Shown: one piece after another, positions 16,538 through 25,456 of the stretch
Layout: every line of letters starts with the position of its first letter
How positions within the stretch are numbered: the stretch's first letter is position 1
Source of the DNA: Hydrogenispora sp.
Lineage (GTDB): Bacteria; Bacillota; UBA4882; UBA10575
Length of the DNA stretch: 64,000 bases
Reading direction: 5' to 3'
Assembly: GCA_012837705.1 (NCBI GenBank)
Contig: DUQQ01000109.1
Coordinates: 1 to 64,000, forward strand
Program-made: the position numbers and the translations under genes
Notes under the pieces: model-generated
Told to the model about the DNA's origin: nothing
The model's database searches: none
The model's input: the letters and a program-made list of their open reading frames with translations, nothing else

Positions 16538-18184
16538 TTACTCCCCCCAACGCCCGCCAGTCCCCTTACCACGGTAACCCCCCTCGACCAAAGAAAAGAG
16601 CACCACCGCCAGCAGCATAAAGAGGGTTCCGAGGGCAATCGCCTGCGGAAAATTATAATGGCCGATTAAGCGGTAGACCGCCACTGCCAGGGTGATCACT
16701 TTCCCCTGGCCTAACACCAAAACCGCCGAGAGATCGCCAAGCGAGAGGGCGGCCCCGTAAGCAAAAGCACTGCTCAGTGCTTTCCGCATCAACGGCAGTT
16801 CTACCGTGCGGAAGAGTTCCCACCCGGACGCACCTAAACATTGGGCCGCTTCGATCATCTCCTCCCCCCATTCCCGCCGCGCGGTACGGAGTAACGCATA
16901 GACCAGGGGGAAAGCCAGAAAGACCTGGGCCCAAATGATTAAAAGCGCCGGTGGCAAGGCATGTCCAACCAGTTTTAACAGGCCAAAAGCAAACGTCAAG
17001 AAGGAAATCCCCATTGGCAATTGTAGCCACAGGTCAATCCGTCCCCATGGTTTTTGCCGCCGCTGGCGGGCCAGCACATAAGCGAGGACCATCGTCACCA
17101 GCCCCACCGTGATCGCCAAAGCCAGACTGGTCCCGACCACCGTCCATAAATCGCGCCCTACAGCAAAACGGAAACCTGCCCCGAAAAGTTGCCGGTAGTT
17201 GTCCAAGGTCCACGCACCGTCGGGAAGCCCCCTTTTTTTAAATGACCGGTAGAGGACAAAAAACAAGGGCATAAAAAAGAAAAGCAGACTTCCGGCCAGA
17301 TAGCAAAGGAAGATTCCCGTCGCGACCGGCTGTTTTCTCGGTCGCAACGGCGGTAGGAGGTTAACTTCGCCGCTTTGCCTCTGAACCAGCCGCTGGGTCC
17401 ACCGCTGCAAAGCGATGATCCCGGTCAGCAGAAAAATTTGTACTACCGCCAGCATCGAAGCCTGCGCAAAACGGAGTTTATTATTGTATTCGATATAAAT
17501 CAACACTTCAAAGGTCTGGTACAGATAGCCCCCCAGCACCAGAACGACGGTAAAACTGAGGAACGAATAGAGGAAAACCAGGACCCCTAGATAGCCAATG
17601 GTCGGGGCCAAAAGCGGCAGGATCACCCGCCACCAGGTGGCGAACCGCCCTGCCCCGAGCACGGCCGAGGCCTCTTCCAGTTTGGGACTGATCCGCTCCC
17701 AGCGTTCCCCCAACATCCGAAGGCAAAAGGCAAAGTTATAGAAGACGTGTGCGAGAATAATCCCTTTATACCCATACAACCCGGTAAAGACCAGGTCTCG
17801 TCCAGGAAAGAGCGCTGCCAGCCAGGTGTTGAGAATACCGTTTTGCCCGTAAAAGACGACCATCGCCAGGACGACCAAGATCCCCGGAAGCATAAAGGGG
17901 AGAATCATCACACTCCGGAGGAGCCGTTTCCCCGGGAACCGGTAGCGGCCGAAAAAATAGGCCCCGGGAACGGCCAGGGCTAAACTGAAAAAGGCGCTCC
18001 AAAAGGCCTGGCTTGTACTGAAGGCCAAAACGCGCCGAAACTGCCCAGATCGGAGAAAGCCCAGCAGCTCTGGCCAGGCGTTTGGGCGTCCGAACGCCTG
18101 GCCGAGGACGGCGAGCACCGGAAGGAAAAAAAGACCGATCAGGATTAGGGCTAAGCAGTTTGGCCTGTTTCTGGCGCCGCTCAT
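16538..18184 (-). CDS. thiP: ABC transporter permease, thiamine type (ThiP-like)
   Basis: A 548-residue double permease with about twelve membrane segments in two similar halves, as in ThiP and FbpB. Each half carries an EAA-type loop that contacts the ATPase: EASAVLGAGRFATWWRVILP in the first and EAAQCLGASGWELFRTVELP in the second. The ATG at 18184 overlaps the thiB stop by four bases (ATGA), a typical coupled arrangement. It should form the channel for the substrate delivered by ThiB, energised by ThiQ. Confidence 0.87.
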   Translation of the reverse strand: MSGARNRPNCLALILIGLFFLPVLAVLGQAFGRPNAWPELLGFLRSGQFRRVLAFSTSQAFWSAFFSLALAVPGAYFFGRYRFPGKRLLRSVMILPFMLPGILVVLAMVVFYGQNGILNTWLAALFPGRDLVFTGLYGYKGIILAHVFYNFAFCLRMLGERWERISPKLEEASAVLGAGRFATWWRVILPLLAPTIGYLGVLVFLYSFLSFTVVLVLGGYLYQTFEVLIYIEYNNKLRFAQASMLAVVQIFLLTGIIALQRWTQRLVQRQSGEVNLLPPLRPRKQPVATGIFLCYLAGSLLFFFMPLFFVLYRSFKKRGLPDGAWTLDNYRQLFGAGFRFAVGRDLWTVVGTSLALAITVGLVTMVLAYVLARQRRQKPWGRIDLWLQLPMGISFLTFAFGLLKLVGHALPPALLIIWAQVFLAFPLVYALLRTARREWGEEMIEAAQCLGASGWELFRTVELPLMRKALSSAFAYGAALSLGDLSAVLVLGQGKVITLAVAVYRLIGHYNFPQAIALGTLFMLLAVVLFSLVEGGYRGKGTGGRWGE

Positions 18185-19197
18185 TCGTTGATCACTTGCT
18201 CCCAAGCCGACAGCCACCGCTCAAGATTGGCCGCCACCTCAGCGGGTGGAAGATTAAACAACCGTTCGGCCTGAGCAGCCACCCGGAAGCTCGGTGGTAA
18301 CTCCAGATCACTACGCACCGGGTACATAAACTGGGTTTCCGGGATCAGGGACTGGAACGCGGGGGACAGAACGTAATCAACCAGGCGTTGGGCATTCTGC
18401 AAATGAGGCGTCCCCTTCACGATCCCAACCCTTTCAATCTGGGCATAAGCACCGCCATCAAGGACCAACGCCTTGTACCGCTCGGTCCCCTCCGCAATCA
18501 GATGGTAAACCGGACTGGCCCCGTAAGAGACCACCAGCGGAACCTCGCCACTGGTAAAGATCCCGTAGGCTTCGTCCCAGCCCGGAGTGATAGTAAGGAG
18601 GTTCGGCTTTAAAGCCCGCCAGAAATCAAGGTAGCCGTCTTCGCCAAAGAGGGCGATCGTCGTCAAAAGAAAGACTTGTCCCGGGGAAGACGTCAGCGGG
18701 TTCTCCACAACAATCTTCCCTTTGTACTCCGGATCGAGGAGATCCCGGTGGGAAGTGGGGATCCGCGTCAAACGTTCACTATCATAGTTGAAGACCACAT
18801 ACCCGTAGTCAAAGGGGGTCAGGTGAAACTCGGGATCAAAAATCAGATCGGGACGAATCCGGTCCGCGGCTTGTGGTCTGTATGGTGCGAGAATCCCTAG
18901 CTCCAAAGCCTTCGGTAAATAATTATTGTCGAGGCCAATCACCACATCACCCTGGGGATTCTTCTTCTCCTGCGCTAACTGGTTCAGGAGCGGCCCCGTG
19001 TCGGAGAACGACCGGAATTCCACTTGAACACCGTATTCTGCTTGGAAATGGTCGACGATCTGCTCAATCAAAATTGGGGGGAAACTGGCATAAGTGTACA
19101 CGGTCAGCGGTCTCTCCGGCCGACCGAAACAGCCGCTCAAGAACAGCGCAAATACCAACACCAGAACCAACGGAAAACCCCATTTTCTTAAAACCAT
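18181..19197 (-). CDS. thiB: Thiamine ABC transporter substrate-binding lipoprotein (ThiB-like)
   Basis: A 338-residue solute-binding protein. The N terminus is a lipoprotein signal with lipobox FLSGC, so it should be anchored outside the inner membrane. The mature part begins LTVYTYASFP and contains DVVIGLDNNYL, FDYGYVVFNYD, TSSPGQVFLL and VVSYGASPVY, all typical of thiamine-binding ThiB/TbpA. GGAGG precedes the ATG at 19197. It is the first gene after the TPP riboswitch, which strongly supports thiamine or a phosphate ester as the substrate. Confidence 0.9.
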   Translation of the reverse strand: MVLRKWGFPLVLVLVFALFLSGCFGRPERPLTVYTYASFPPILIEQIVDHFQAEYGVQVEFRSFSDTGPLLNQLAQEKKNPQGDVVIGLDNNYLPKALELGILAPYRPQAADRIRPDLIFDPEFHLTPFDYGYVVFNYDSERLTRIPTSHRDLLDPEYKGKIVVENPLTSSPGQVFLLTTIALFGEDGYLDFWRALKPNLLTITPGWDEAYGIFTSGEVPLVVSYGASPVYHLIAEGTERYKALVLDGGAYAQIERVGIVKGTPHLQNAQRLVDYVLSPAFQSLIPETQFMYPVRSDLELPPSFRVAAQAERLFNLPPAEVAANLERWLSAWEQVINE

Positions 19198-19242
19198 TAA
19201 TAATTCCTCCTTACGGGATGCGAACACGGAACCAGCACTAAA

Positions 19243-19346
19243 GAAAAAACCCCCACAAAAGGGGGATCTCTCCTACTTCTCCCTACGCCGGCATTACCCG
19301 GATCAGGTTCCAAGGGTATAATCTCAGCCCTGTCGAGCACCCCTTT
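19243..19346 (-). promoter_or_regulatory. TPP riboswitch (THI element) with terminator
   Basis: On the minus strand the sequence carries the THI-box hallmarks: GGGGTGC, CAGGGCTGAGAT, ACCCTTGGAACCTGATC and GGGTAATGCCGGCGTAGGGA. The aptamer covers about 19280-19346. A stem CCCCC-TTTTGT-GGGGG (19250-19265) followed by TTTTTT forms the terminator just before thiB. Bound thiamine pyrophosphate should favour termination and shut the importer off. Confidence 0.95.
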
Positions 19347-19358
19347 TAATTTACACCT

Positions 19359-19387
19359 ATCGTACCATATTTTATGCCTTGGGGCAA
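19359..19387 (-). promoter_or_regulatory. Candidate promoter of the thi transcript
   Basis: TTGCCC and TACGAT separated by 17 bases, ending about 13 bases before the TPP aptamer. The match to consensus is partial. The site overlaps the 3' end of ispDF. Confidence 0.4.
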
Positions 19388-20679
19388 GAAAAAGAAGTCA
19401 TCGCCATGAGGACCACCGCCTGGGCGGCAATTCCTTCCTCCCGCCCGGTAAAACCTAAACCTTCCGTGGTTGTTGCTTTCACATTGACGGCGGTCTCCGC
19501 TAGTCCCAACAGTTTAGCCAACCGCTGCCGGATCTTGACCCGATACGGGGCCAGCTTGGGTTTTTGCGCAATCACCGTCACGTCCAAATTAACTGGTTTA
19601 AAGCCCACCGCTCCCAGCTTGACCACTACTTCCCTTAAAAGCAGGGTACTGTCGATCCCGGAATAAGCCGGATCAGTATCGGGAAACAGTTCTCCGATAT
19701 CGCCAGCACCAGCCGCCCCCAGGAGGGCATCGGTCACAGCGTGGGTTAAAACATCCGCGTCGGAATGGCCGGCCAGGCCGACCGGCGCATCGATCTCCAC
19801 CCCACCCAAGACCAACCGGCGCCCCTCCACCAGGCGGTGGACATCAAACCCTTGCCCGACCCGTAGCGCCGACTCCGCTCGTCGCCCCGGCGCCGCCGTT
19901 TCTTCCACTACCGACGGGGTCTTCTTACCCGTTTCTCCCGCCTGTAGCAAGGCCGTGGCCGCCGGTAAATCTTCGGGCGTAGTGATCTTGAGGTTCCGGT
20001 AGGACCCGGGAACGATCCGCACCGGGTGGCCCGTTCTTTCAACCAAAGCAGCATCGTCGGTCATTTTATCGTCGGCCAGTTTGGCCTGGGCGTAAGCCTT
20101 TTGCAGTACCGGCCAAGAAAAGACCTGGGGTGTCTGGGCTGCCCACAGCGTTTGCCGCTCCGGAGTTTGTCGAATCGTCCCTTCCGGCCCCACCACTTTA
20201 ATGGTATCTTTAACCGGAACCGCCACACAAGCCGCCCCGCTTTCTTGGGCCACGGCAAGGGCCCGACGGATGATCTCGACCTCCACCAACGGCCGGGCGG
20301 CGTCATGGATCACCACCAAACGCTGCGCCGGCGACACCCGCCAGCCCGGCCAACGGTCCACTTCCGCCAGGGCATTGGCGATCGAATCCTGGCGTTCCGG
20401 CCCGCCCGTGCAGAAAAACACCTCTTGTGCAATGCCGCCATCCTTGAGCTCTTCCGCAAAAAGCGCCCGGTCCTCCACCGCCACCGGAAGGAAAAAAGCT
20501 TCGATCTCCGGGAGGGCCAAAGCCTCTAGTGTACGCCGGAGAATAGTTTTCCCTGCTAGCGAAAGGAGCAGTTTCTGCCGCTCCGGCCCCCCCTTTATCC
20601 GCATCCGCCGCCCGGAACCGGCCGCCGGGATTATTGCCACGATCTGAACCGCGCTCAACCCATCCATCTTCATCACCAT
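19372..20679 (-). CDS. ispDF: Bifunctional IspD-IspF of the MEP isoprenoid pathway
   Basis: A 435-residue fusion. Residues about 10-240 are IspD (MEP cytidylyltransferase): AIIPAAGSGRRMR nucleotide loop, HDAARPLV, VPVKDTIK and AAQTPQVF. After a linker rich in Pro, Glu and Arg (about 240-275), residues 276-430 are IspF (MECDP synthase): RVGQGFDVHRL with metal ligands, GLAGHSDADVLTHAV, GDIGELFPD and the late TTTEGLGFTGR. In most Firmicutes these are two adjacent genes; here one frame runs through. Several in-frame ATG codons occur within the first five codons and no strong ribosome site is seen, so the exact start is uncertain. Confidence 0.93.
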   Translation of the reverse strand: MVMKMDGLSAVQIVAIIPAAGSGRRMRIKGGPERQKLLLSLAGKTILRRTLEALALPEIEAFFLPVAVEDRALFAEELKDGGIAQEVFFCTGGPERQDSIANALAEVDRWPGWRVSPAQRLVVIHDAARPLVEVEIIRRALAVAQESGAACVAVPVKDTIKVVGPEGTIRQTPERQTLWAAQTPQVFSWPVLQKAYAQAKLADDKMTDDAALVERTGHPVRIVPGSYRNLKITTPEDLPAATALLQAGETGKKTPSVVEETAAPGRRAESALRVGQGFDVHRLVEGRRLVLGGVEIDAPVGLAGHSDADVLTHAVTDALLGAAGAGDIGELFPDTDPAYSGIDSTLLLREVVVKLGAVGFKPVNLDVTVIAQKPKLAPYRVKIRQRLAKLLGLAETAVNVKATTTEGLGFTGREEGIAAQAVVLMAMTSFSCPKA

Positions 20680-20783
20680 CCGTTGAAAAATTGGTTTTCC
20701 GCCCGTTTTCCGCTCAGGAATATTTTACCCGAGCAGATGATCAAGAACAATAGTCGTAGGCACAAACAAAACCCCATCAAGCA

Positions 20784-20809
20784 GTAAAAGCGGGATAACC
20801 CGCTTTTAC
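20784..20809 (-). terminator. Hairpin between yacL and ispDF
   Basis: Perfect 11-bp stem GTAAAAGCGGG with CCCGCTTTTAC and loop of four. The T tract is inside the stem arm, so it may end transcription on either strand, though weakly. Apart from it I see no element in the stretch 20680-20954. Confidence 0.5.
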
Positions 20810-20954
20810 CCTTTATAGAACATGGAGAATGGATGAAACTCACATGTCCTTTGCTTTCATCTTGCCGGACCACTGGTCAATAACTTTGGCTGGCGTGCGC
20901 GCCATCCTAACCAGGGCGGGCAACATAAGTAAAAGAATTTTAATGATTCCATTC

Positions 20955-22037
20955 CTACGAGAGAGAGGAGGCTTTCGCCACAATGCCCTCTTTCGGCTTG
21001 GCAAAGATCATCCGTCCGGCGGCAGTCTGCAGCACACTGGTGACCGTCACCGTGATCTCTTCGCCGATGTACTGGCGTCCACCATCGACCACAATCATGG
21101 TCCCGTCCTCCAGGTAGGCAATACCTTGCCCCAGTTCTTTGCCGTCTTTGATCACTTGGATCACAACCTCTTCGCCGGGGAGAATGATCGGCTTGATCGC
21201 ATTGGCTAGTTCGTTGATGTTTAGGACCGGAACACCGTATAACTCGGCCACCTTATTCAGGTTAAAATCGTTGGTGATCACCTTTGCCCCCAAGACTTTA
21301 GCCAGGCGGACAATTTTCGTATCGACATCGCTTAACTCCTCAAAATCCTGATCGTAGATGCGAATCGTAATGCCCGCGTCTTTCTGCATCTTGTTCAAAA
21401 TGTCCAAGCCGCGGCGGCCGCGGTTCCGTTTGAGTGAATCGGAAGAATCGGCGATTCTTTGTAGTTCCGCCACGACAAAGCCGGGAACAATAAAGATCCC
21501 TTCCATAAAACCGGTCTGGGCCACGTCCATAATGCGTCCATCGATAATACTGCTGGTATCCAAAACCTTATAAGAGGCCTTTCCCGCGGACAAACGCCCT
21601 TTGCTCCCACTTTTTTCTCCGGTTTTCACCGTAGAACCTAAGAAATTAAGGATCTCATCCTTCTTCCGGTGGGTAAGACGGCCGATCGTACCGGTGATCG
21701 TCAGAATTATCAAAAGCGCCAACGAATTACCCAAAGGACCGGGTAAACGGGTAAGGGGCATCGCCACCACAAACAAACCAGAGAGGATTAACCCGAAAAA
21801 GATGCCTAAACCCTCAACGATCAGTTCCGGAACGGTGATCTTCTGAAAACTCTCTTCAATCTTTGACCACAAGGCGGGAATAAGAAATTTTGCCAAAAGA
21901 TAGCCTAAGACCGAACCCACCAGGGCACCAGCGGATATAACCAACCAATGAAGTTGGGGGAAGAAGGAATAGAGAAAATAATAGCCAGCAAAACCGGTGG
22001 ATAAACCAAATAAAACTGTTAAAATTTTCGTAAACAA
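20955..22037 (-). CDS. yacL: PIN/TRAM-domain membrane protein (YacL-like)
   Basis: A 360-residue protein. Four hydrophobic segments occupy residues about 1-120, followed by a basic linker. A PIN nuclease domain then shows conserved acidic residues (VLDTSSIIDGRI, LDILNKMQ, DTKIVRLAKVLGAKVITNDFN). A C-terminal TRAM RNA-binding domain (about 285-345, GIAYLEDGTMIVVDGGR) ends it. The architecture is that of Bacillus YacL, usually between radA-disA and ispD, as here. Target RNA is unknown. Translation starts at TTG seven bases after GGAGGTG. A 20-bp palindrome lies just upstream. Confidence 0.9.
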   Translation of the reverse strand: MFTKILTVLFGLSTGFAGYYFLYSFFPQLHWLVISAGALVGSVLGYLLAKFLIPALWSKIEESFQKITVPELIVEGLGIFFGLILSGLFVVAMPLTRLPGPLGNSLALLIILTITGTIGRLTHRKKDEILNFLGSTVKTGEKSGSKGRLSAGKASYKVLDTSSIIDGRIMDVAQTGFMEGIFIVPGFVVAELQRIADSSDSLKRNRGRRGLDILNKMQKDAGITIRIYDQDFEELSDVDTKIVRLAKVLGAKVITNDFNLNKVAELYGVPVLNINELANAIKPIILPGEEVVIQVIKDGKELGQGIAYLEDGTMIVVDGGRQYIGEEITVTVTSVLQTAAGRMIFAKPKEGIVAKASSLS

Positions 22038-22061
22038 CTTTTGGCACCTCCTTTCTTCTTA

Positions 22062-22081
22062 ATTTATCCATATGGATAAAT
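22062..22081. promoter_or_regulatory. 20-bp perfect palindrome upstream of yacL
   Basis: The sequence TTTATCCATATGGATAAA with one more complementary base on each side is a perfect palindrome, 24 bases before the yacL start codon. It has no loop, so it looks more like a dimeric repressor operator than a terminator. The cognate regulator is unknown. Confidence 0.45.
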
Positions 22082-22149
22082 AATATCCCTCTTCGGGAGC
22101 GGTCTTTTGGCAAAAACTTAACGTAATCACCTTTAAAGAAGGGGAAAAG

Positions 22150-22171
22150 AAAAAAAGCCAGTTTTCCTGGC
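22150..22171 (-). terminator. Terminator of carD
   Basis: Stem GCCAG-GAAAA-CTGGC followed on the minus strand by TTTTTTT, directly after the carD stop codon. Confidence 0.85.
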
Positions 22172-22172
22172 G

Positions 22173-22649
22173 CTAATTTAGACAGTCCTCAACCATTGAT
22201 TGCACCTGTTCTTCATCGAGGTCCTCAACCAACGCTAATTCGCTATACAGAATGTTCTTGGCATTCTCCAGCATTTTCCTTTCGCCAGTCGAAAGTCCTT
22301 TTTCGCGGTCCCGCTGGGACAAGCCACTGACGACCTCCGCCACATCGTAAATATTGCCGGACTTGATCTTTTCCATGTTTGCACGGTAACGTCGATTCCA
22401 GTTCGTCGACATATCCATATCTTTATTCCTGAGCACTTCCAGGACTTTATCCACTTCATCCTTGCTGATTATCTCACGTAAACCGACCAGATCTTTGTTG
22501 CAAACAGGAATCATCACCTTCATTTCCCCACTAGTCAACTTGATAATGTAGTAGTCCTCGGGGGATCCTGATACGTCCCGTTGCTCGATTCCCTCGATAA
22601 CACCGGCTCCGTGCATCGGATATACTATCCTGTCTCCAACATTAAACAT
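22173..22649 (-). CDS. carD: CarD-family RNA-polymerase-binding regulator
   Basis: A 158-residue CarD/CdnL/TRCF-RID protein. The N-terminal RNA polymerase interaction domain shows FNVGDRIVYPMHGAGVIEGIE and YYIIKL, and a helical C-terminal domain follows (NWNRRYRANMEKIKSG, SQRDREKGLSTGER). Such proteins bind the beta subunit and stabilise open promoter complexes. GGAGG precedes the ATG at 22649. Its own promoter and terminator make it a single-gene unit inside the conserved clpC-ispD region, where it is common in Firmicutes. Confidence 0.92.
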   Translation of the reverse strand: MFNVGDRIVYPMHGAGVIEGIEQRDVSGSPEDYYIIKLTSGEMKVMIPVCNKDLVGLREIISKDEVDKVLEVLRNKDMDMSTNWNRRYRANMEKIKSGNIYDVAEVVSGLSQRDREKGLSTGERKMLENAKNILYSELALVEDLDEEQVQSMVEDCLN

Positions 22650-22684
22650 TAAGCTACCTCCATAGTAAAGTTTCGACATTAAAT

Positions 22685-22714
22685 AGTATACCACGAAACC
22701 GGTCTTTATGTCAA
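22685..22714 (-). promoter_or_regulatory. Sigma-A promoter of carD
   Basis: TTGACA (22709-22714) and TATACT (22685-22690) with an 18-base spacer on the minus strand, about 40 bases before the carD start codon. Confidence 0.82.
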
Positions 22715-22786
22715 TTTATATAAAATTATAGATTTTAACAGATTGTATGTACAAAGTCAAGATGTTTTTTGCGCCCAAAATTTTTC

Positions 22787-22808
22787 GGCGATTACCAGGC
22801 TAATCGCC
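22787..22808 (-). terminator. Hairpin after disA
   Basis: Stem GGCGATTA with TAATCGCC (8 bp, loop 6) followed on the minus strand by GAAAAATTTT. It lies about 90 bases downstream of disA and before the carD promoter. Confidence 0.5.
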
Positions 22809-22896
22809 TTGCACTTATGGTCAACTCCTGTACTTAAAGCAACCATTCTTTGCGGTTTCTACCCCCTGCTCTCCAGGGTTTATGTTTTCCTGTTTT

Positions 22897-23955
22897 CTAG
22901 ATATGCCGATCTAATAAGACTTGCTCCCGCAGACGCCGCAGACCTTCTTTAATCGAGCGGGCTCTTACTTCACCGATTCCTTCGACTTCATCCAATTCCT
23001 CAATCGAAGCCCCCACAATATTCTGGAGATTCTCGAACCGCTGGACTAAGTTTTCAATAACCGGGAAGGGGAGTTTGGGGATCTTTTTTAAGATCCGGTA
23101 ACCCCGGGGGGTGACTGGCACGTCTAAGGTCTGGACCGAGAAACCCATCTCTTTAATGACCCCGGTTAAATCCACCAGCTCTTCATAGCTCCGCCCGAAC
23201 AATTCGTCTTGGACCTTTTCCAGCTGGTCAAGATCGGGGATATAATCCTTCAAAACAAGAATTCCTTCTTCCTCCAGGTCGTACATCAACTCTTCCAGCT
23301 GCATATTAACCAAGCGGCCTTCCGAACCCAGCTCATAGATGTAGATCTCGATCTCCTTCGCGATCCGCGAGACCATGGCTGTCCGCTGCACGACAGTGGC
23401 CACCTCCGTAACGGTCACCAGATCTTCGAATTCAAGGGCACTTAGATTGACCAATGCTTGGTCAAGGACACTTTTGTATTTCTCCAGAGTTTGGAGGGCT
23501 TGGTTTGCTTTAACCAAAATTGTGCTCACATCACGTAAGACATGACGCTGGTTGCCCTTGAAAAGGGTAATCAGATTACGCCTTTGGGAAATAGCAATCA
23601 CCATTTCTCCGGTTTGGATCGCCACCCGTTCCGCCGTGCGGTGCCGGGAACCGGTTTCCCGGGTTGGAATGATCGCGTCCGGTGTTAAATGGGTATTGGC
23701 GTAAAGAATACGTTTCGCGTCGCTACTCAGGATGATGGCCCCGTCCATCTTCGCCAACTCATAGAGACTCGCCGGGTTCAGCTCCGTATTGATCTGGTAA
23801 CCTCCATCCACCACTTCCATCACCTTTTCGCTGTCCCCAACGACGATCAGCGCCCCGGTCCGTGCACGCAGAATATTTTCCAGCCCTTCATAAAGCACCG
23901 TTCCTGGCGCAACCATTTGTAATATTTTTATGATTCCGGAATCATCCCCTGCCAC
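22897..23955 (-). CDS. disA: DNA integrity scanning diadenylate cyclase DisA
   Basis: Makes cyclic di-AMP from two ATP while scanning DNA for branched structures. It has 352 residues, the normal length. The DAC domain (about 1-140) carries D71-G-A (MDGAIILS) and RHRTAER at 104-110, the two catalytic motifs. A helical linker follows. The C-terminal helix-hairpin-helix DNA-binding domain contains VEGIGEVRARSIKEGL. It starts with GTG two bases after the radA stop; GGAGG lies in the radA 3' end. radA-disA adjacency is a known Firmicute arrangement, and RadA moderates DisA activity in Bacillus. Confidence 0.96.
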   Translation of the reverse strand: MAGDDSGIIKILQMVAPGTVLYEGLENILRARTGALIVVGDSEKVMEVVDGGYQINTELNPASLYELAKMDGAIILSSDAKRILYANTHLTPDAIIPTRETGSRHRTAERVAIQTGEMVIAISQRRNLITLFKGNQRHVLRDVSTILVKANQALQTLEKYKSVLDQALVNLSALEFEDLVTVTEVATVVQRTAMVSRIAKEIEIYIYELGSEGRLVNMQLEELMYDLEEEGILVLKDYIPDLDQLEKVQDELFGRSYEELVDLTGVIKEMGFSVQTLDVPVTPRGYRILKKIPKLPFPVIENLVQRFENLQNIVGASIEELDEVEGIGEVRARSIKEGLRRLREQVLLDRHI

Positions 23956-23957
23956 CC

Positions 23958-25331
23958 TTACACCTCCTCCTTTTTGGTCAAAACCGTAAGTAGTTCAAGA
24001 ACACTACTGATTCCCCGGATCGACCCTTGCTCCCCCTTTGGCACTTCCCCCAGTAACCCGCGGGGAATCAACAGCCGCTCAAATCCATGTTTCACTGCTT
24101 CCTCCACCCGACGCTGGGCGTTACCGACCCGCCGGATCTCGCCCGTCAGGCCGATCTCGCCAAAGGCGGCCAGATTGGCCGGCAACGGTTGATCGTAAAA
24201 ACTGGAAGCAACGGCTAAAGCCACCGCCAGATCACACGCGGGCTCTTCCGTTCGAAAGCCACCAATTACCGAAACGTAAACCTCCCGGTTGGCTAAGGGC
24301 AGCCCGCCGCGGCGCTCCAACACCGCCAGGACCATCGCAACCCTTTGGTTATCAAGACCGGAAACCAAACGGCGGGGGTTACCGGGATTACCTGTGGTCA
24401 CGAGCGCCTGGATCTCCACCAACAGGGGGAGGCTCCCCTCAACAATCGGCACCACCACCGTTCCGCTTTGCTGCGCGCAACGTTCCGAGAGTAAAAAGGC
24501 GGACGGGTTATCGACCGGGGTTAAACCCTGGTCGGCCAAACTAAGGAGCGCGATCTCCTGTGTCGAACCGAACCGGTTTTTCACGACCCGCAGCACCCGG
24601 TAGGGATATCGCCGGTCGCCTTCAAAATAGAGCACCACATCCACCATATGCTCAATCAGTTTTGGGCCGGCCAGAACCCCGCTTTTGGTAATATGTCCCA
24701 CTAAAAAACAGATCATACCCCGCTCTTTAACCACACCCATCACACTCTGGACGACCTCCCGGACTTGGGCCGGACTACCGGCGAGTCCAGGCCGTTCCGC
24801 GCTGCTTAAAGTCTGGATCGAGTCAAGAATCACCGCGATCGGTTTTAAACGTTCGATCTCCGCCGTGACGGCTTCAATCTCATTGGCGGTCAAGAGAAAC
24901 AATTCGGGCCCGCTGATCCCTAACCGTTCCGCCCGTAATCGGACCTGCGTTTGGGACTCCTCAGCACTAACATAAAGGACCTTTCCGTACTGGGCTGTAA
25001 GGAGGGCAGCAATCTGCAACAAGAGGGTGGACTTACCCGCACCCGGTTCTCCCCCTAAAAGGACCAGCGAACCGGGGGCCAACCCACCCCCAAAGAGGCG
25101 GTCCAGTTCCGGGCGGCCGATCACCAAGCGTTGCTGCGGACCAGATTCCTCGGCGGTAAAAACCAGCGGCGTAGCGCAAGCCTGCACCGCAGCTGGACGA
25201 CGGGCCGACGACGGGGCTGGGCCCGACTGCTCGACAAAGCTGTTCCAAGCCCCACAGGACGGGCATTTCCCCAACCACTTAAGGGATTCATATGCGCAGT
25301 TTTCACAGATAAAGCAGGAACCTTTCCGCAT
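23958..25331 (-). CDS. radA: DNA repair protein RadA
   Basis: A 457-residue RecA-like ATPase and helicase that promotes branch migration during recombination repair. An N-terminal zinc finger (CFICENC and CPSCGAW) is followed by the ATPase core with Walker A GGEPGAGKSTLL, Walker B-like VILDSIQT, and the RadA-specific KNRFG motif. A C-terminal Lon-protease-like domain without peptidase activity (VYVSVIGGFRTEEPACDLA) ends it. GAGG precedes the ATG. It starts after a strong terminator behind clpC, so radA-disA are probably transcribed mainly from their own promoter. Confidence 0.96.
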   Translation of the reverse strand: MRKGSCFICENCAYESLKWLGKCPSCGAWNSFVEQSGPAPSSARRPAAVQACATPLVFTAEESGPQQRLVIGRPELDRLFGGGLAPGSLVLLGGEPGAGKSTLLLQIAALLTAQYGKVLYVSAEESQTQVRLRAERLGISGPELFLLTANEIEAVTAEIERLKPIAVILDSIQTLSSAERPGLAGSPAQVREVVQSVMGVVKERGMICFLVGHITKSGVLAGPKLIEHMVDVVLYFEGDRRYPYRVLRVVKNRFGSTQEIALLSLADQGLTPVDNPSAFLLSERCAQQSGTVVVPIVEGSLPLLVEIQALVTTGNPGNPRRLVSGLDNQRVAMVLAVLERRGGLPLANREVYVSVIGGFRTEEPACDLAVALAVASSFYDQPLPANLAAFGEIGLTGEIRRVGNAQRRVEEAVKHGFERLLIPRGLLGEVPKGEQGSIRGISSVLELLTVLTKKEEV

Positions 25332-25394
25332 TTTAAACCTCGATTCTTTTCTCCCCCAGCCGTTAGCGGGTCTATAAGTAAAATCTTCTTAAGA

Positions 25395-25436
25395 TTACTA
25401 AAAAATCCTTCCCCGTAGGGAAGGATTTTTTAGTAA
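25395..25436 (-). terminator. Strong bidirectional terminator after clpC
   Basis: A perfect 19-bp stem with a CGTA loop; the arms end in ATTTTTTAG-type tracts in both directions. It lies 20 bases after the clpC stop and separates the ctsR operon from radA-disA. Confidence 0.9.
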
Positions 25437-25456
25437 ATTTCGCCTTACTTGCTTTT

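Noticed and set aside
20673-20873. A 66-codon minus-strand frame between yacL and ispDF
   Set aside because: It runs through the terminator-like hairpin and lacks a ribosome site.
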